From Acanthornis magna (lineage: Eukaryota; Chordata; Aves; Passeriformes; Acanthizidae): DNA of 64,000 nucleotides. Location of the stretch: contig JAWUZG010000013.1 in assembly GCA_036785705.1 (NCBI GenBank), forward strand, positions 20,431,001 through 20,495,000. Reading direction: 5' to 3'. A model generated the notes under the pieces. The model was not told the DNA's origin and ran no database searches. It saw nothing but the letters and a program-made list of their open reading frames with translations. Positions 60,217 through 64,000 of the stretch are shown piece after piece. How positions within the stretch are numbered: the first letter of the stretch is position 1; every line of letters starts with the position of its first letter. Position numbers and translations under genes: made by a program.

Positions 60217-63189
60217 GGCTGCAGTGGCTGTGGCAGAGCCACCAGGTGTGTGTGTCACTGCTGTCCCAGTGTGAGCGAACACCTCAGAGCCACCAGTGCC
60301 ACCAGCAGAGCTCTGGGGACGCTGGGCACAAACAGCCCCAGCACGCACCCAGCGCTCCATGGAAATGCATCCCACAACTATTCTATCTCCAGCCTCTCTG
60401 AGCTCGACCACTCCACCATCTCTGTGAGGTTGGAAATGACAACATTCAGCTCCGAAAGCTCCATTTCCCTTTAGAACTGTCCTTGAGGAAAGGCAGCCCA
60501 CCAGAGAGACACACAATTTCCATCAGACAGAAACTGAACACGAAGTTGTTGCTGCAATATCAAAATGATACAGATAATTTTTACCTCATCTACACAAGCT
60601 TTTTGAAAGCAGCTGGCAGAGTTCTTTGGCAGTCATTTTATTTCTAGAAAAATACCAACACCCTGAAAGCCTTTTATTGTCAAGATATTCCTGCTGCATT
60701 TAAAAAAGCCTTATTATCAATCCTAATTATTTTTTTATCAGGCTTTAAACTGCATATAACCTCTATGACTTCTCATTACAATTCTGAAAAATGAGAAATA
60801 TTCCTATGGAAGAGGCAAATCAACTGGGGCTTGACTAAATCATATTGAAATAGAATTATAATTCAACAACAAAGGCATCAGGCTTGTTAGCTGTAGGACT
60901 CAGTAGATTGACCAGCTAAATTTACTTCTTCACCCCTCAAATATACACTGAGAACAACTCAGTTTACTGTGGCTTTCTGAAATAAGGGTCTTCATCACAA
61001 AATATGTCAGCAGCTCATGGTTTCCCCTGCTCAGAGGACTTCAGTCCTTGGAAAAGCCCCAAGTTTTTCTGCTGTTCCAAGTCCACAAAGGACTCCTTGC
61101 AGGAGCTGCACGTTCCAGGCACCAAGGACATTTAGTGGGAGGGAGCCTGCTCTAGTCTAGGGTTCACTCTGACTCAAGGCACTCACAATAGGAATTAAGA
61201 ACAAGGGAGATTCTCCTTCTGCCTGTTAGAAAAAAAAAGTGATCACATGTTCAGAGCTGGAAAGCAAAGCATTATTTTAATCCAACACTGAAATTCATAC
61301 CTTACACTCGCAAGATCTGTTGCAAGAGACGTGAAATAGCCAAGTATAAGCTAAATTAATTCAATATGAAAATGCCTCAGTACAAGCACTTTACAAACCC
61401 AGAGTAAGGCAGGAACTTAGGTTTAGATTTTAATGCACATTAAAGGGTCACTAACATGAACTGCATCATTCAGATCAAAATATTTTTTCCTCCATTTTTT
61501 GCAGCAAGCACAATCTGTTTGTTTGTGTGGGTTTTTGGTTTTTTTTAATGCCAGCCTGAAAAGTTAAAGCGGATTGCTTCAGCCCCCTTCAGCTTCTGGA
61601 GGATTGCTGGAGCTCAGATGTGAGACACTACCTCATAGCTGGTGGGTCACAACCAACCCTGCGCAGAGCCCCTGGACACGAGGGCTGGCAGGGAGCTGGC
61701 TGGTACTGGGAGGAGAGCTCCCCACCATTATATCACTGGTGATCTCCCCTGGCCAAGTATGACAGAATTCCTCCAGCAGCTCAGCGGGATAAGCTCATGG
61801 ACGGGAATCTCACCCTAGTGCAGGGTACAGAACCCCACTGAGAGCCCGAGGTTCTGGTGGGCTGTTAATGCAGAGCTCTGCATTTTCTGTTCATTAAAAC
61901 TCCCGTCACTTCCAATAATACCTGAGCATAAACGCTCACACAAAGCTCTGCAAACTTAACACGCTGTATCACTTAAGCTAAAAACGAAATGGGCTGTTCT
62001 CTGGGATGAATCCCAGTTGCTTAACACTTCCCAGTATGCCCAAGCGACCCAGGCAGGAAATGAATCCTAGTGTATCTAGCTGAAACCAGGGCACTGATTC
62101 AGTGCAGACAGAGAAAAGAATTTTCCCCACTCAATCACCAACACTAAGTTTTTATTGGTGGTCCCTGCTCCAGGAATTTCTCAGCCCCAGAGATGCTGTG
62201 GGAGCTCCAGCAAGTCCCTGGAACCAGGATACACCAACATTTCTAAAAGATGTCATGAATCAAATTATCAGATGGATCGATTGGTTAAACGAGGTTGGAT
62301 GGGAGGAGGGGAAGAAGTTTACCCCCTCTTGGATGAGGTAAGGTAAGAGGGGTGGCTTTGAGCTGCTTTTCTTTTTTTTTTCCTGCTCACCCAGCCACAG
62401 AAATCCCCCTGGCTACCAGAAGAGGTGCCATGCTCCCTTCCCTGATTGTGTCCATGCAAAACTTGTGCTGCTTCCAAATTAAACAAACACAGAAGAGTTA
62501 TTAAATAACAGAGCATATTTGCACTAATTACTCTTCGGAGTGGCCCTACAAGGCAGGAGTATGGGTATAAGAAAAAGCAAAAGAAATATCAGATTGTTTA
62601 CCAGGCTATTAAATTAATGACTTCCAGGTTATTAATTAAAGGCTCAAGGAGAGGATCTCCCAGGGAAGGTTGTGGAGGATTAGTGCTGTTCCTCTGCCTG
62701 TGCCAAGCTGCATTCCCAGCTGATGACACAGCCTATGCAGAGAGCACAGCTCTGCCTCTTATAGCTGATGCTCATGAGTCATAAAAAATATGGAGAGCAC
62801 TATAAATCCTGGTTATGCCTCTCTCTCTCAAGATATGTAAAACAACCATGTAAAAGAGCTATGAAAGCTGTCCTCTCAGCCTTCAAAGCCTTGTTTAACC
62901 AGCACTGTATGATTCCCCTTAATACAATTGTCTGGAAGTCTAAACTTTGGTAATTATTTCAAATGAAAAGGAGCAGCAGGAGGCTCAGTCGAAGGGAATA
63001 TAAACAATTATCACTTGCACGAAGGCTATGCCAGTTATGAAATAAACTTGAATGGGTTTGCTCTTGAAAACACTGAGCTCTAAATTAATTATCTGCCATA
63101 GTGAGCCCCTCAGCTGTGCATCAAACCCTGTGTGAGAGTCACGCAAGAGGTGCAGCAAGGAGGGGAAATGGGAACCAGCACAGAGATCT
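60217..63189. other. Unique non-coding stretch
   Basis: 3 kb, mostly AT-rich. No transposon, array or gene is recognised, and frames are short. Confidence 0.55.
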
Positions 63190-63386
63190 ACCCTGGGAGG
63201 GTGGGCAGGCCCTGGCACAGGTGCCCAGAGCAGCTGTGGCTGCCCCTGGATCCCTGGCAGTGTCCAAGGCCAGGCTGGACATTGGGGTTGGAGCAGCCTG
63301 GGACAGTGGGAGGTGTCCCTGCCATGGCAGGGGTGGCACTGGATGGGCTTTAAAGTCCCTTCCAACCCAAACCATGCCATGATTCT
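63190..63386 (+). mobile_element. CR1 LINE fragment, 5'-truncated
   Basis: Sense CR1 3' end: CTGGGAGGGTGGGCAGGCCC, GGCTGCCCCTGGATCCCTGG, GGCTGGACATTGGGGTTGG, the GTCCCTGCCATGGCAGG core and CCCTTCCAACCCAAACCATG. The ATTGGGG variant is shared with the copy at 40985-41208. Frames at 62985-63512 are translations of it. Confidence 0.95.
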
Positions 63387-64000
63387 GTCAGTCTGATGAT
63401 CTAGTTTTACTGGGGGCTTTCTACTGATGCCGCAGTAAGTTCCTAATAAAACTGAAACTGGTGTGGAGACCAAAACTCTTTGGTCTGTGACTGACTTTGC
63501 CCCTTCTGCCACTTTTCAGTGATGCAAGAACAGAGAGAGGCTCAAACAAGTAAGGCCCATCTCTGCTTGGCAACTCCCGACGTGATCTTGAATCTCAAGA
63601 ATTATTATAGAGGCTTTTAAACAAATTTGAAGTTTTTTCCTGTTCCTGCCAATGATATTTTGTCTCAATGGCAAAAAATCCCTATTTCAGTAGGTGTTGG
63701 ATTAGGGCCTTACAGCGAAGACATGAAAAAAATGCAAAAAGGTGAAAAGCACCAGTGTAACATTCAATATATGTGATAAATCTGAAGAATCATAAAGATA
63801 ACCAACAACTGTCAGAGCTGATGATACTTTTATAGATAGCAGAGAATTTCACACTGAGATTCACATAATCAGTGCCCAGAATTCCACACAAATAATCAAG
63901 ATTCTGATGTTTGCTCCTGAACACAATCCATGGCACAATGCTTAGGGATGGGGCAGGCAGGAATGCAAAAGCTGCTTCTTCAGGAGCAAAGGGAGATGCA
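63387..64000. other. Unique non-coding stretch to window edge
   Basis: No gene or repeat recognised. Confidence 0.5.

Noticed and set aside
59677..60516. 279-codon minus-strand open frame, the longest in the window
   Set aside because: It is almost entirely the 32/27-bp minisatellite read through. The unit has no stop in any minus frame, and the other frames are open over the same interval.
62985..63512. 175-codon minus-strand frame
   Set aside because: The central part is antisense CR1. The rest is unique AT-rich DNA without a signature.
1..64000. CRISPR arrays, bacterial operons, tRNA or rRNA genes
   Set aside because: The tandem arrays lack the repeat-spacer pattern. No tRNA or rRNA signature was seen, and the CR1 content places the DNA in a bird nuclear genome.

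Overview
The window looks like vertebrate, and specifically avian, nuclear DNA. It carries about twenty 5'-truncated CR1 (chicken repeat 1) LINE fragments on both strands. Most end at the CR1 3' tip, and many share the 3' region typical of songbird CR1 copies. There are no Alu-, B1- or L1-like mammalian repeats, CpG is depleted, and base composition is AT-leaning. A passerine is my best guess, but that is an inference from the look of the CR1 copies, not a measurement.

I recognise no protein-coding gene. The long open frames fall into three classes: shadows of tandem repeats whose unit keeps a frame open, translations of CR1 3' ends, or isolated AT-rich frames with no family signature. The window therefore reads as intergenic or deep-intronic DNA. 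Three segments carry splice-like or domain-like signals and are listed as weak exon candidates: 23509-23900, 43177-43261 and 54147-54280.

Layout. 0-6 kb: a 60-bp minisatellite at 201-455, then unique sequence and a CR1 copy at 2.9-3.2 kb. 6-19 kb: mostly unique, with a perfect hairpin (6438-6468), a GA microsatellite (12.27 kb) and a diverged direct duplication (13.6 and 14.1 kb). 19.3-20.3 kb: a CR1 copy split by a 278-bp solo LTR that has an intact 6-bp target duplication, followed by another CR1. 22.7-23.4 kb: two unrelated minisatellites side by side (24-bp and 26-bp units). 24-32 kb: CR1 tips, a long unique block and a pure pentanucleotide array. 32.4-34.8 kb: CpG-richer patches, including three identical 32-bp repeats and two CACGTG E-boxes. 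34-50 kb: CR1 copies, a 43-bp repeat, a 270-bp TA/TG block and the longest CR1 copy (45.5-45.9 kb). 50-59 kb: largely unique, with CR1 fragments at 53.9 and 54.5 kb. 59.3-64 kb: two CR1 copies around a 12-unit minisatellite with two unit lengths.

Nothing here amounts to a multi-gene system. The most informative structures are the nested LTR-in-CR1 insertion, the duplicated 13.6/14.1 kb element and the cluster of young tandem repeats.
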